A stretch of DNA of 64,000 bases. Origin: Flavobacterium branchiicola (GTDB lineage Bacteria; Bacteroidota; Bacteroidia; Flavobacteriales; Flavobacteriaceae). Below, in pieces: positions 51,194 through 60,913 of the stretch. A program made the position numbers and the translations under genes. The notes under the pieces were generated by a model. That model saw only the letters and a program-made list of their open reading frames with translations. It made no database searches and had not been told where the DNA came from. Within the stretch, counting starts at the first letter, position 1. Each line of letters starts with the position of its first letter. The stretch is taken from positions 194,059-258,058 of the forward strand of contig NZ_JAGYWA010000007.1 in NCBI RefSeq assembly GCF_018383905.1. The letters are read 5' to 3'.

Positions 51194-54100
51194 ATGCGTA
51201 AACTCCTCTGGTTCTTTTTACTCCCAACAGTTCTTATTTCGACCACAGTTTCGGCACAAAAATCAGCTATATACACTTACGAATTAAAGGATTTTGATAA
51301 AGCGGTGGCTTTGTATAATGACAAGCAATATGCATCGGCACAACATATTTTTGAATACATAAAAAATAATACTGCACATACTGAAGAAGTAAAGTCAGAT
51401 TGTGCTTATTATATTGCCAATTGCGCTATTAGAACCAATCAGCCAAATGCTGATGCTTTGATGGAAAAATTCGTAGAAGAATATCCAACAAGTACAAAAC
51501 AAAATCAGGCATACATTGAGGTAGCACAATATTTCTTTGAACAGGGAAATTATCCAAAAGCTTTACAATGGTTTGATAAAGTAGATGAAAGCTACATGAG
51601 CAAATCGGATTCGGATAAATTTAATTTCCAGAAAGGATACAGTTATTTTAATGCCAAAAAGAAAAAAGAAGCCACAACGTATTTTAATAAAGTGGTAAAT
51701 TCTCCTGAATTTGGTTCTCAGGCCAAATATTATTTAGGATTTATGGCTTATGAAGGCGATGATTATAAAGAAGCTACTAAATATTTTGACGAAGTTTCGG
51801 GAGAAGAGAAATACAAAGAGAAACTTTCGTACTATCAGGCTGATATGAATTTCAAACTTGGAAATTTTCAAAAAGCGATTGATTTGGGTCAGAAAGCGAT
51901 GGCAAAATCAAACGAGTTAGAAAAATCAGAATTGAATAAAATTATCGGGGAAAGTTATTTCAATTTAAAACAATATGATAAAGCAATTCCATATTTAGAG
52001 CAATATGCCGGTAAAAAAGGAAAATGGAATAATACCGATTTTTATCAGTTAGGTTATGCGTATTATGAGAAAAAGGAATACGAAAAAGCCATTTCTCAGT
52101 TTAATAAAATCATTGAAGGAAAAGATTTCGTAGCCCAAAATGCTTATTATCATTTAGGTTTGAGTTATTTGAACACAGGAAAAAAGCAAGAAGCTTTAAA
52201 CGCTTTCAAGAATGCTTCTGAAATGGAATTTAATGCTCAAATTCAGGAAGATGCAGCTTTAAATTATGCGAAATTAAGTTATGAAATTGGAAATGCTTAC
52301 CAAACAGTTCCGGGAATTTTACTTGATTTCTTAAAAAAATATCCAAATAATTCGAGCAAATCTGAGGTTGAAAAACTATTAGTAGATTCTTATATTTCGA
52401 CTAAAAATTATAAAGAAGCTTTAACTTTATTAGAGAAGAACAGAACGGCTGAGAATAAAGCAGCTTATCAGAAAGTTTTATTTTACAGAGGATTAGAATT
52501 GTATAATGAATCTAATTATGCTGAAGCAGGAAAGATGTTTAAAAGCGCCATGAGCGAACAAAAAACACCTGAGTTTACAGCACGCGCAACTTTCTGGAAA
52601 GCAGAAACAGAATATCTGGCTGATGATTTTCAGAATGCATTACTAACTTACAAACAGTTTGCAGGTCAGGCGGCAGCAAAATCTACAGACGAATATAAAA
52701 ACATCAATTACAATATTGGTTATACTTATTTTAAGCTGAAAGAATATGATCAGGCGGCAAATTCATTTCAGGCTCAGATTGATAATTCGCCTTCTGATAA
52801 AACACGTTTAAACGATTCTTACTTGCGCTTGGGAGATTCGAGATTTGTAACTTCAAAATATGCTCAGGCTAATGAAGCTTACGGAAAAGCGATTGATGCA
52901 AAAGGAGTTGATGCCGATTATGCTCAATTTCAAAAAGCGCTTTCGTATGGTTTTATGTCAAAAAATGATCAGAAAATCAATGAGCTGAATAACTTCCTGA
53001 AAATGTATAAAAAATCAGCGTATCGTGATGATGCTTTGTTTGAATTGGGAAATACGTATGTAGCGGATAAGAAAAATGATTTAGCAATTAAAACATACGA
53101 TCAGCTGATTTCTGAATATAAAGACGGTTCTTTTACTTCAAAATCGATTTTAAAACAAGGTTTGATTTATTATAATTCAGATCGTGACGAATTGGCTTTA
53201 TCAAAATTCAAAAAAGTTGCTGCTGAATTCCCTAAAACACCGGAAGCTCTTGAAGCGGTTTCAACAGCAAGATTAATTTACGTTGATTCTGGAAAAGTAG
53301 ATGAATACGCAACGTGGGTTCGTACGTTAGATTTCGTCTCAGTTACAGATGCTGAATTAGACAACGATACTTATGATGCAGCATTTAAACAATACAGCCA
53401 AAACAATAACAAAGCCGCTATTACTGGTTTCTCTGGGTATGTAAGTAAATTTCCAGCTGGCTTGCATGCGCTGGAAGCTAATTTTTATTTGGCACAATTA
53501 ACTTATGCAGATGGTTCAGAAACGAAATCAATTTCAAATTATCAATATGTAATTGATCAGCCAAGAAGCGAGTTTACAGAACAAGCATTAAACAGATTGG
53601 CTCAGATTTACTTAAAAGCTAAAGATTGCGACAAAGCAATTCCGGTTTTGGTACGTTTAGAAAACGGTGCTGATTATCCTCAGAATAAAAACTTCGCACA
53701 AGCTAATCTGATGAAATGTTATTATGACAAGAAAGACTATGACAATTCAGTTATTTCTGCCGAGAAAGTTTTAGAAAATCCAAAAGCCGATGCAGGCGTA
53801 AAAGCTGATGCGCAAATTATTGTTGCCCGTGCTGCGATGCAGACAGGAAATGAAGACAAAGCAAAATCTGCTTATGCAAAACTGCTAACAACGTCTAAAG
53901 GAGAATTAGCAGCAGAAGCTTTGTATTATGACGCTTATTTTAAAACTAAAGAAGGCAAATTTGATGCTTCTAATACAGCTGTTCAAAAATTAGCCAAAAA
54001 TTATTCAGCCTATAAATATTATGGTGCAAAAGGTTTGGTGTTAATGGCGAAAAACTTCTACGGATTAAAAGACAGTTACCAGGCCACATATATTTTAGAT

Positions 54101-54211
54101 AACGTAATCAACAATTTTACAGATTATCCTGATGTGGTTGAAGAAGCTAAAAGAGAGTTGGGTGCGATTAAAGTAGAAGAATCAAAAACGAATTCGTCAA
54201 TTAGTAAATAG
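51194..54211 (+). CDS. Exported TPR-repeat protein (1005 residues)
   Basis: Signal peptide (to about residue 21, VSAQ), then an almost continuous array of tetratricopeptide repeats to the C-terminus. At least 12 units can be seen, such as ALQWFDKVDESY, AKYYLGFMAYEGDDYKEATKYFDEV, FYQLGYAYYEKKEYEKAISQFNKI and AYYHLGLSYLNTGKKQEALNAF. There is no enzymatic domain. The protein is soluble in the periplasm. The next genes include a plug-less barrel, and I believe the TPR/barrel pairing recurs in Bacteroidota, so a shared envelope-assembly role is plausible but inferred. Confidence 0.85.
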   Translation: MRKLLWFFLLPTVLISTTVSAQKSAIYTYELKDFDKAVALYNDKQYASAQHIFEYIKNNTAHTEEVKSDCAYYIANCAIRTNQPNADALMEKFVEEYPTSTKQNQAYIEVAQYFFEQGNYPKALQWFDKVDESYMSKSDSDKFNFQKGYSYFNAKKKKEATTYFNKVVNSPEFGSQAKYYLGFMAYEGDDYKEATKYFDEVSGEEKYKEKLSYYQADMNFKLGNFQKAIDLGQKAMAKSNELEKSELNKIIGESYFNLKQYDKAIPYLEQYAGKKGKWNNTDFYQLGYAYYEKKEYEKAISQFNKIIEGKDFVAQNAYYHLGLSYLNTGKKQEALNAFKNASEMEFNAQIQEDAALNYAKLSYEIGNAYQTVPGILLDFLKKYPNNSSKSEVEKLLVDSYISTKNYKEALTLLEKNRTAENKAAYQKVLFYRGLELYNESNYAEAGKMFKSAMSEQKTPEFTARATFWKAETEYLADDFQNALLTYKQFAGQAAAKSTDEYKNINYNIGYTYFKLKEYDQAANSFQAQIDNSPSDKTRLNDSYLRLGDSRFVTSKYAQANEAYGKAIDAKGVDADYAQFQKALSYGFMSKNDQKINELNNFLKMYKKSAYRDDALFELGNTYVADKKNDLAIKTYDQLISEYKDGSFTSKSILKQGLIYYNSDRDELALSKFKKVAAEFPKTPEALEAVSTARLIYVDSGKVDEYATWVRTLDFVSVTDAELDNDTYDAAFKQYSQNNNKAAITGFSGYVSKFPAGLHALEANFYLAQLTYADGSETKSISNYQYVIDQPRSEFTEQALNRLAQIYLKAKDCDKAIPVLVRLENGADYPQNKNFAQANLMKCYYDKKDYDNSVISAEKVLENPKADAGVKADAQIIVARAAMQTGNEDKAKSAYAKLLTTSKGELAAEALYYDAYFKTKEGKFDASNTAVQKLAKNYSAYKYYGAKGLVLMAKNFYGLKDSYQATYILDNVINNFTDYPDVVEEAKRELGAIKVEESKTNSSISK

Positions 54212-54293
54212 AAGAAAGATGCAAGAAGCAAGACAGAAAAAGTCTTTTCTCTTTCTTCTTGATTCTATTCTTTCTGAAAAAAAAGAAAAAAAT

Positions 54294-55157
54294 ATGAGTT
54301 TACCTTTTTATATAGTTGACGTTTTTGCTGATAAAAAATATGCCGGGAATCAGTTGGCAGTTTTTATGGATGCAGAAAAATTAAGTTCAGCCGAAATGCA
54401 AAATATTGCCCGTGAAATCAATTTTGCGGAAAGCACTTTTGTAACTAAACTGGACAAAGAAAATAATAAAGCCGAGATTAGAATATTTACTCCGGCACAT
54501 GAAATGCAGTTTGCGGGTCATCCGATAATTGGTACTTCGTGGGTTTTAATGAATAAGATTTTTGATAATGCTGCTGATGAAATTAAACTGGAAGTTCCGA
54601 TTGGGCCAATTGCGATTCATAAATCAGAAGGATTGATTTGGTTAAAAGCCGCACAGCCAAAGTTCTGGGATATTTTTTCGAAAGAAGATTTCACATTATT
54701 CAGTAATCTGAAGATAAGCGATTTCGAAAATCAATTTCCAATTCAGGAAGTAACCACAGGAAGCGCTTTTGTAATGGTAGGTTTAAGTAGTAAAAGAGCT
54801 TTGGAAAATTTGGTTTTAGATAAAGATAAAGCAGATAACTGGATGAAGCAGCATTGTAAAACAGATCACAGAGGCTTATATTTTTATTATTTAGAAGGTT
54901 CAAAATTGTTCAGTAGAATGTTGTGCGTAGAACATAATCAACTGGTTGAAGATGCTGCAACAGGAAGTGCCAGTACATGTTTACAGGCTTTTTTACTAAA
55001 ATATCATAAACCTGAATTAGAATTAACCAATCATCAGGGAGATTATATCAATCGTCCGTCTGAAATTTATTTCAAAGGAAAACTAACAGATGATAAGTAT
55101 GATATTGAAATTGGTGGAAACGCTCAGTTTGTTGCCAAAGGAGAGTGGGAAGCTTAA
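54294..55157 (+). CDS. PhzF-family isomerase/epimerase
   Basis: 287 residues from ATG 54294, where the conserved LPFYIVDVFADKKYAGNQLAVF starts; the frame extends 25 codons upstream through a repeat-like stretch and is not used. Other motifs: REINFAESTFV (catalytic Glu), FTPAHEMQFAGHPIIGT and VEDAATGSASTCLQAFLL. Two-fold diaminopimelate-epimerase-like fold; substrate unknown. It sits between the TPR and barrel genes, flanked by repeats. Confidence 0.9.
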   Translation: MSLPFYIVDVFADKKYAGNQLAVFMDAEKLSSAEMQNIAREINFAESTFVTKLDKENNKAEIRIFTPAHEMQFAGHPIIGTSWVLMNKIFDNAADEIKLEVPIGPIAIHKSEGLIWLKAAQPKFWDIFSKEDFTLFSNLKISDFENQFPIQEVTTGSAFVMVGLSSKRALENLVLDKDKADNWMKQHCKTDHRGLYFYYLEGSKLFSRMLCVEHNQLVEDAATGSASTCLQAFLLKYHKPELELTNHQGDYINRPSEIYFKGKLTDDKYDIEIGGNAQFVAKGEWEA

Positions 55158-55326
55158 GCTTTAGAAGCAAGAGTCAAGAAGAAAGAATTTAGATTTTAGA
55201 AAAGAAAATAGAATATAGAAAATAGAATATAGAGAATAGAACAAAGAGTTTGAGGAGACGAAAATAAGATAGGATTATATGTCTTTTCTCTTTTTTCTTT
55301 CCTCTATTCTCTAAAAATAAATAAAT
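55158..55326. repeat. Purine-rich tandem-like repeat stretch
   Basis: TAGAAAATAGAATATAG-type units repeat three or four times between about 55198 and 55240. Outer sequences (AGAAGCAAGAGTCAAGAAG and TCTTTTCTCTTTTTTC) resemble the 54212-54293 stretch before PhzF. No gene. Confidence 0.6.
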
Positions 55327-57078
55327 ATGAAATTAAACTGCCGAAATAAAATATTCATTTTACTGCTGTTGTTTGTTGCTCAGGTTTCGTTTTCGCAAAA
55401 GAAGAACGAAAATATCGGAACAGAAACGGTAAACGTAGTAAAACCATACTCGCCAACAATATCTGATGCGTTTAAAGTGAAAGAAACTCCTTCGCTTGAC
55501 GATGCAGGAAACCAGCCAAAAGAAACCATTAAATATAGTATTTTATCGGTTCCCGTTGCGTCAACTTTTACGCCTTCAAAAGGAAAAGCGGAAGGGGTTG
55601 AGAAATCTAAAAAAGAACGATTGTTTAATAATTATGCGACTTTAGGAGTTGGAAATTATGGTACTTTAAATGCTGAGTTATTTGTAACACAGGATTTGGG
55701 TAATAATGATTACATAGCGGGAATGCTTCGTCACCACTCTTCGCAGGGCGGAATTAAAGATGTTAATCTTAATGATGAATTTTACGATACTGCACTAAAT
55801 GTAGGTTATGGCGTAATTAATCGTGATGTGTCCTGGGGCGTTGATTTAGGATATCAGAATCAGGTTTACAATTGGTATGGTTTACCTTCAGATTTCGGAA
55901 TGACTTTGCCACCAGCTACGCAGGAAGATTTAATAAGAGGAATTAATCCAAATCACTCCTACAACACCATATCTTTAGGTGGAAATGTAGAATTCAACGA
56001 AGGGATTTTTAGTAAAATTTCGACAAGATTTACGCATTTCTCAGATAGTTTTTCTTCATCAGAAAATCGTTTTTATGTTAAGCCAACATTCAAAGTTGAT
56101 GTAATGGATCAGGCGATAAATACCAATATTATTGTAGATCATGTTAGCGGTTCTTTTGAACATAATTATGCGTATGATAACGTAGAACCTTTGAAATACA
56201 GTCTGACTAATTTTGGAATTGAGCCAAGTTTTGTGGTTCATGAAAATGAATGGACGCTTGAACTTGGGGCTGGATTGTATTATGCATTAGATTCTGAAAA
56301 TAGCGGAAACAAATTTTATATTTATCCAAAAGTGAATGCATCATACAAATTGGTTGGTGATTTAATGATTTTCTATACTGGAGTAAACGGAAGCTTAAAC
56401 CAAAACTCTTATGCAGATTTTGTGACCGAAAATCCATTTTTGTCTCCAACTTTAAACATGAGGCCAACAAGTAATCAATATACTGTTTTTGCAGGGTTGA
56501 AAGGGAAATTGGCAAACAATATTAACTATAATTTGACAGGTTCTTACCTGAATGAAAAAGATAAAGCGTTGTTTAAAAGCAATGATTATACAGAAGATTT
56601 TGCGAATCAGAATTATGCTTTCGGGAACTCTTTTGGTGTAATTTATGATGATGTGAGAACATTTCGTTTTTACGGAGAATTAAAAGCAGATTTCTCTCAA
56701 AATGTTTCTTTCGGAATTAATGGAACTTTCAATAGCTATAAAACAGATGGTTTAGAAGCATGGAATTTACCTTCAATGAAATTAAGTTCAAATCTTGACG
56801 TTAGTATTACTAAGCAATGGTATGCCGGTTTAAATGTGTTTTTTGTGGGTGAGAGAAAAGATATGCAAACCAACCTGAATTTGGGTACAGATCCGGTTAT
56901 TTCGACTTTAAAAAGTTATTTTGATGCCAATGCACACGTGGGATATAAATACAACGAGCGATTGACCTTTTTCTTAAAATTGAATAACATTGGAAATCAG
57001 GCTTACGAAAGATGGTTAAATTATCCTGTTCAGGGATTCCAGGTTCTTGCCGGAGGAAATTACAAATTTGATTTTTAA
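55327..57078 (+). CDS. Outer-membrane beta-barrel protein, TonB-receptor-like without plug
   Basis: 583 residues; signal peptide ends near residue 24 (VSFSQ). A conserved N-terminal segment (ETVNVVKPYSPTISDAFKV) precedes barrel strands that run to the end; the last residues are NYKFDF, a typical outer-membrane signal ending in Phe. The plug domain and TonB box of true TonB-dependent receptors are missing. The ORF is complete, so it is not a fragment. Likely functions with the periplasmic TPR protein two genes upstream. Confidence 0.8.
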   Translation: MKLNCRNKIFILLLLFVAQVSFSQKKNENIGTETVNVVKPYSPTISDAFKVKETPSLDDAGNQPKETIKYSILSVPVASTFTPSKGKAEGVEKSKKERLFNNYATLGVGNYGTLNAELFVTQDLGNNDYIAGMLRHHSSQGGIKDVNLNDEFYDTALNVGYGVINRDVSWGVDLGYQNQVYNWYGLPSDFGMTLPPATQEDLIRGINPNHSYNTISLGGNVEFNEGIFSKISTRFTHFSDSFSSSENRFYVKPTFKVDVMDQAINTNIIVDHVSGSFEHNYAYDNVEPLKYSLTNFGIEPSFVVHENEWTLELGAGLYYALDSENSGNKFYIYPKVNASYKLVGDLMIFYTGVNGSLNQNSYADFVTENPFLSPTLNMRPTSNQYTVFAGLKGKLANNINYNLTGSYLNEKDKALFKSNDYTEDFANQNYAFGNSFGVIYDDVRTFRFYGELKADFSQNVSFGINGTFNSYKTDGLEAWNLPSMKLSSNLDVSITKQWYAGLNVFFVGERKDMQTNLNLGTDPVISTLKSYFDANAHVGYKYNERLTFFLKLNNIGNQAYERWLNYPVQGFQVLAGGNYKFDF

Positions 57079-57101
57079 TACAATTTTGTATCAAAGATAC
57101 T

Positions 57102-57140
57102 AGGGCACAAAATCTAGTTTAAAAAATGTGCCTTTTTTTT
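57102..57140 (+). terminator. Terminator after the barrel gene
   Basis: AGGGCACA and TGTGCCT arms with a 17-base loop and a run of Ts, 23 bases after the stop. Confidence 0.8.
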
Positions 57141-57191
57141 TAGTCGTGAGTTCATGGATTTTTTGGAGTAAATTCGTGAATTCGCGACTAA
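57140..57191. repeat. Inverted repeat TTAGTCGTGAGTTC / GAATTCGCGACTAA
   Basis: Outer arms of about 14 bases with one mismatch enclose weaker inner pairing. It directly precedes the GNAT gene and may lie in its leader. Confidence 0.55.
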
Positions 57192-57209
57192 TTTTTTTAA
57201 ATTTATTTT

Positions 57210-57740
57210 ATGGAAATTAAATTAAGACAAGAAAATAAGGAAGATTACAAGAGTGTTTTTCAATTGATAGAAAAAGCTTTTGAAAAAGAAGAATACAGCG
57301 ATCATAGAGAACAGTTTTTGGTAGAGAGATTAAGAGATTCTAATGCTTTTATTCCTGAACTTTCTATAATTGCCGAAGTTGAAGGCAAAATTGTCGGACA
57401 TATTTTATTTACCAAGCTCGAAATTAAGAATCAATCCCAATCGTTTCAGTCTTTGGCATTGGCTCCGGTTTCTGTATTACCGGAATTTCAGGGAAAAGGT
57501 ATTGGTTCAAAATTAATTTTGCACGGTCATGATGTTGCTAAAAAACTAGGTTATAAATCGGTTATTTTACTCGGACACCAGGATTATTATCCAAGGTTTG
57601 GTTATGAACTTTGTGAAAAACACGATATTAAAATGCCATTTGAAGTTCCTGCAGAAAATTGTATGGTAATCGCTTTGATAAAAGACGGCTTAAAAGATGT
57701 AAGAGGAGAAGTAGTTTATCCAAAAGCTTTTTTCGAATAA
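57210..57740 (+). CDS. GNAT N-acetyltransferase (YhbS-like)
   Basis: 176 residues. Acetyl-CoA site LAPVSVLPEFQGKGIGSKLI and the following SVILLGHQDYYPRFGYE, typical of the YhbS/COG3153 subgroup. N-terminal ReqENKEDYKSVFQLIEKAF-like first helix. Substrate unknown. Cytosolic. Confidence 0.87.
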   Translation: MEIKLRQENKEDYKSVFQLIEKAFEKEEYSDHREQFLVERLRDSNAFIPELSIIAEVEGKIVGHILFTKLEIKNQSQSFQSLALAPVSVLPEFQGKGIGSKLILHGHDVAKKLGYKSVILLGHQDYYPRFGYELCEKHDIKMPFEVPAENCMVIALIKDGLKDVRGEVVYPKAFFE

Positions 57741-57802
57741 ATCTTAGACAAAGAAAAAAACTTTGCACCTTTGTAGCTTAGAACCTCAGTACTTTAAAAA
57801 AA

Positions 57803-58252
57803 ATGACTTTCAAAGAAAAAATATATTCCCATTATAATCAAATGGTCCAGGATCGAATCGATGTGTTCAGAGATATGATTTCAAATCTGACTGAAGATTC
57901 TAAAAATGATGCTAAAGGTTCTGCCGGTGACAAACATGAAACTGCTTTGTCGATGATGCATATTGAGCAGGAAAAACTGACCAACAAATTAAAAGAAGCA
58001 ATTGCTCAAAAAGCAATTTTAGATAAAATAGACCCGCTTAAAAGCACAGAAAATATAGTATTAGGAAGTTTGGTAAAAGCAAACGGAATCTATTTGTATG
58101 TAAGTGTGGCGCTTCCAAAAATTGCAATTGACGGAATTAATGTTATTGCGCTTTCACCGCAATCTCCACTGGGAAATCATTTGATGGGGAATAAGGCTGG
58201 TTTTCAGTTTGAAATTAATAAAACACATTATACTATAGAAAGTGTAGTATAA
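57803..58252 (+). CDS. GreA/GreB-like coiled-coil protein
   Basis: 149 residues. An N-terminal helical region with SAGDKHETALSMMHIEQEKL, resembling the tip and coiled coil of GreA/GreB-type factors, then a C-terminal FKBP-like beta domain (ENIVLGSLVKANGIYLYV, SPQSPLGNHLMGNKAG). Database entries in Flavobacteria sometimes call such proteins 3-oxoacyl-ACP synthase, which this sequence does not support. It could act at the RNA-polymerase secondary channel; unproven. Confidence 0.72.
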   Translation: MTFKEKIYSHYNQMVQDRIDVFRDMISNLTEDSKNDAKGSAGDKHETALSMMHIEQEKLTNKLKEAIAQKAILDKIDPLKSTENIVLGSLVKANGIYLYVSVALPKIAIDGINVIALSPQSPLGNHLMGNKAGFQFEINKTHYTIESVV

Positions 58253-58259
58253 TTGTGGA

Positions 58260-58565
58260 ATGAAATTATATTCTAGTATGGAAGTTTTTGGAATTGGTTT
58301 TTTAATGAGCGCTCTTTATTTAATGTTATTATTTGGTGTTTATAGATGGGCAAAAATCAAACCGCTGAAAATTTTACTTACTGCTATTTTTGTTTTGCCA
58401 TTTCTGTCTATAATCTTGTTCTGTCTAAATGGCTTGGTTCGGTTTCAGGATAAATATCAAGGCCTGTTGAATGTTTATTCTATTTGGATAATGTCTGCTT
58501 TTACTTTTGCAGTATTACTGGCTGTACTTCTTTTTGTTTTATTTAAAAGAAGTTTTAAAGCTTAA
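58260..58565 (+). CDS. Small integral membrane protein
   Basis: 101 residues with three hydrophobic helices (about 8-28, 36-57, 74-96). No motif recognised. It starts 7 bases after the GreA/B-like gene, so the two probably share a transcript. Confidence 0.65.
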   Translation: MKLYSSMEVFGIGFLMSALYLMLLFGVYRWAKIKPLKILLTAIFVLPFLSIILFCLNGLVRFQDKYQGLLNVYSIWIMSAFTFAVLLAVLLFVLFKRSFKA

Positions 58566-58925
58566 AGAATATTGCCAAAGTTCTATTTCTAAGTTTTCTG
58601 TGTAAGCCTTTCATGATTGTATTAAATACAATTCAGGAACAACTTTTATGCTTCTCTTTACGAATCTTTCATTTGTAACGAAATAACTCAAAATTTAATT
58701 CAAAAAATGCGATTAAACTTTAAATTTTAAAGCGGTTTTATAGTCAAAATTAAAATTTTCAAGTTTAGAGCTTTTTTTTGCTTGTAAATTTTACATTTTA
58801 TATGTAAAAAAGGTTTTATAGTTTTAAAATGTAATCGATATTGTGGTTTGTGTTTTTCAATTGTAACTAATATCACATCTTTGCCTTGTAGAAATGAAAT
58901 TTATTAAAAATTAAAATATAAAATT
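58566..58925. other. 360-base gap upstream of asnB
   Basis: AT-rich with no convincing gene; the longest ATG frame noted is about 21 codons. Near 58876-58883 is CATCTTTG, one mismatch from the -7 consensus, with TTTG at 58847-58850 25 bases upstream. These could be the asnB promoter. Nothing else recognised. Confidence 0.4.
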
Positions 58926-60602
58926 ATGTGTGGAATTGTATGTGCCTTTGACTTAAAGCAAAAAGCAGAAGCTTTAAGACCTCAAGTATTAGAAATGTCA
59001 AAAATCATTCGTCACCGCGGACCAGACTGGAGCGGGATATTCAGTAATGATAAAGCAATTCTTTCTCATGAGCGTTTGGCAATTGTAGATCCGGCTTCAG
59101 GGAAACAACCTTTATTTACAGAAGACAAAAAATTAGTTTTGGCTGCAAATGGTGAAATTTACAACCACAGAGAATTGCGTAAACAATTTGAAGGAAAATA
59201 CAACTTTCAGACTGAAAGTGATTGCGAAGTAATTTTGGCACTTTATAAAGAAAAAGGACCACACTTTATTGATGAAATGAACGGAATCTTCGGATTTGCA
59301 ATTTACGATGTAGATAAAGATGAGTATTTTGTTGCTCGTGACCATATGGGAATCATTCCATTATACATTGGATGGGATCAACACGGAACTTTTTATGTTG
59401 CTTCAGAATTAAAAGCTTTAGAAGGATATTGTACAAAAATTGAGTTATTCCCTCCAGGACATTATTTATCAAGCAAAGACGGAGAATTTGTACAATGGTA
59501 CAAAAGAGACTGGACAGAGTATGATGCAGTAAAAGATAACGAAACAAGTATTCCAGAAATCAAAAAAGCACTTGAAGCTGCAGTTCACAGACAATTAATG
59601 AGTGATGTTCCTTACGGAGTTTTACTTTCTGGAGGTTTAGATTCTTCTATTACTTCGGCAGTAGCTAAAAAGTTCGCACAAAAACGTATTGAATCTGATG
59701 ATACTACAGAGGCTTGGTATCCGCAATTGCACTCTTTTTCAGTTGGATTAGATGGTTCTCCTGATTTGGCTGCTGCACAAGTTGTTGCAAAACACATCGG
59801 AACAATTCACCATGAAATTAAATTTACTATTCAGGAAGGTCTAGATGCGGTAAGAGATGTAATTTACAACCTTGAAACATATGATGTAACTACTGTAAGA
59901 GCGTCAACTCCAATGTGGTTAATGGCGAGAGTTATTAAATCAATGGGAATCAAAATGGTTCTTTCAGGAGAAGGAGCAGATGAGTTGTTTGGAGGATATT
60001 TATATTTCCACAAAGCACCAAACGCAAGAGAATTTCACGAAGAAAACGTTCGTAAATTAGGTAAACTTCATATGTACGACTGTTTACGTGCAAACAAAAG
60101 TTTAGCAGCGTGGGGAATTGAAGGTCGTGTACCATTCTTAGATAAAGAGTTTATGGATGTTGCGATGCGCATCAACCCACAAGATAAGATGATCAACAAA
60201 GAACACCCGATGGAAAAATGGGTAGTTCGTAAAGCTTTTGAAGACATGCTTCCTGAAAGTGTTGCATGGAGACAAAAAGAGCAATTTTCTGATGGAGTAG
60301 GATACAGTTGGATTGACACTTTGAAAGAAGTAGTGGCAAAAGAGGTTTCGGATGAGCAATTAGCAAACGCGAAATACAAATTCCCATTGCAGACACCAAC
60401 TTCAAAAGAAGAGTATTACTACCGTTCTATTTTTACGGAACATTTTCCAAGTGATGCAGCGGCTTTATGTGTGCCTCAGGAAGCAAGTGTTGCTTGTAGT
60501 ACAAAAATTGCATTGGAGTGGGATGAGGCTTTCAAAAACATGAACGACCCATCTGGAAGAGCTGTAGCAAGTGTACATGATGATGCTTATGCAAAAGCTT
60601 AA
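58926..60602 (+). CDS. asnB: Asparagine synthase B (glutamine-hydrolysing)
   Basis: ATP-dependent conversion of aspartate and glutamine to asparagine. 558 residues, collinear with E. coli AsnB (recalled). Glutaminase domain: MCGIV with nucleophile C2, HRGPDWSGI, HERLAIVDP (R50), NGEIYNH (N75, E77) and SDCEVI. Synthetase domain: VPYGVLLSGGLDSS (PP-loop), YDVTTVRASTPM, LSGEGADELFGGYLYFHKAP and RQKEQFSDGVGYSWID. All catalytic residues are present. A paralogue with a damaged glutaminase site follows 311 bases downstream. Confidence 0.96.
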   Translation: MCGIVCAFDLKQKAEALRPQVLEMSKIIRHRGPDWSGIFSNDKAILSHERLAIVDPASGKQPLFTEDKKLVLAANGEIYNHRELRKQFEGKYNFQTESDCEVILALYKEKGPHFIDEMNGIFGFAIYDVDKDEYFVARDHMGIIPLYIGWDQHGTFYVASELKALEGYCTKIELFPPGHYLSSKDGEFVQWYKRDWTEYDAVKDNETSIPEIKKALEAAVHRQLMSDVPYGVLLSGGLDSSITSAVAKKFAQKRIESDDTTEAWYPQLHSFSVGLDGSPDLAAAQVVAKHIGTIHHEIKFTIQEGLDAVRDVIYNLETYDVTTVRASTPMWLMARVIKSMGIKMVLSGEGADELFGGYLYFHKAPNAREFHEENVRKLGKLHMYDCLRANKSLAAWGIEGRVPFLDKEFMDVAMRINPQDKMINKEHPMEKWVVRKAFEDMLPESVAWRQKEQFSDGVGYSWIDTLKEVVAKEVSDEQLANAKYKFPLQTPTSKEEYYYRSIFTEHFPSDAAALCVPQEASVACSTKIALEWDEAFKNMNDPSGRAVASVHDDAYAKA

Positions 60603-60637
60603 TACGTAATTTTTAGAATTAGTATATATTTAGAAAG

Positions 60638-60665
60638 ACGTTCTCTTTAAGAGAACGTTTTTTTT
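60638..60665 (+). terminator. Terminator after asnB
   Basis: ACGTTCTCTT and AAGAGAACGT arms around a single T, followed by a long T run, 35 bases after the stop. Confidence 0.88.
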
Positions 60666-60714
60666 CTTGTCTGTATTGGTTAAAATGTTAAATATTAATG
60701 GATTGAATTGGATT

Positions 60715-60748
60715 TTGCAGCATCATTGTACTTTCTTTTTTATATTTG
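60715..60748 (+). promoter_or_regulatory. Candidate promoter of the second asparagine synthetase gene
   Basis: TTG at 60715-60717 and TATATTTG at 60741-60748 are separated by 23 bases, within the TTG-N17-23-TAnnTTTG pattern reported for Flavobacterium. A leader of about 160 bases would precede the start. Confidence 0.6.
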
Positions 60749-60913
60749 ACACTTACTGATGCAAAAAAGTTAAATCGCCTATATTTTAAGAGGTGTATCA
60801 GAAAAAAGCAGAAAATTATCTTTAGTTTTGCTTTGAAAATTAAAATTAGAATTAATTTTTCATTTAGTCGTTTCATGAGGGAAACGTTTAAAATATTAAA
60901 AAAATAGAATAGT

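Larger units (their letters stand above)
60603..60913. other. Intergenic region between the two asparagine synthetase genes
   Basis: Contains a terminator at 60638-60665 and a candidate promoter at 60715-60748. No gene is seen. This makes independent transcription of the second paralogue likely. Confidence 0.6.

Noticed and set aside
54219..54293. N-terminal extension of the PhzF protein
   Set aside because: The 25 extra codons fall in an intergenic repeat-like stretch; family members begin at the LPFYIVDVF segment after the ATG at 54294.
60068..60379. Minus-strand frames within asnB
   Set aside because: Several overlapping antisense frames arise from codon bias of asnB; none has a start signal or family motif.
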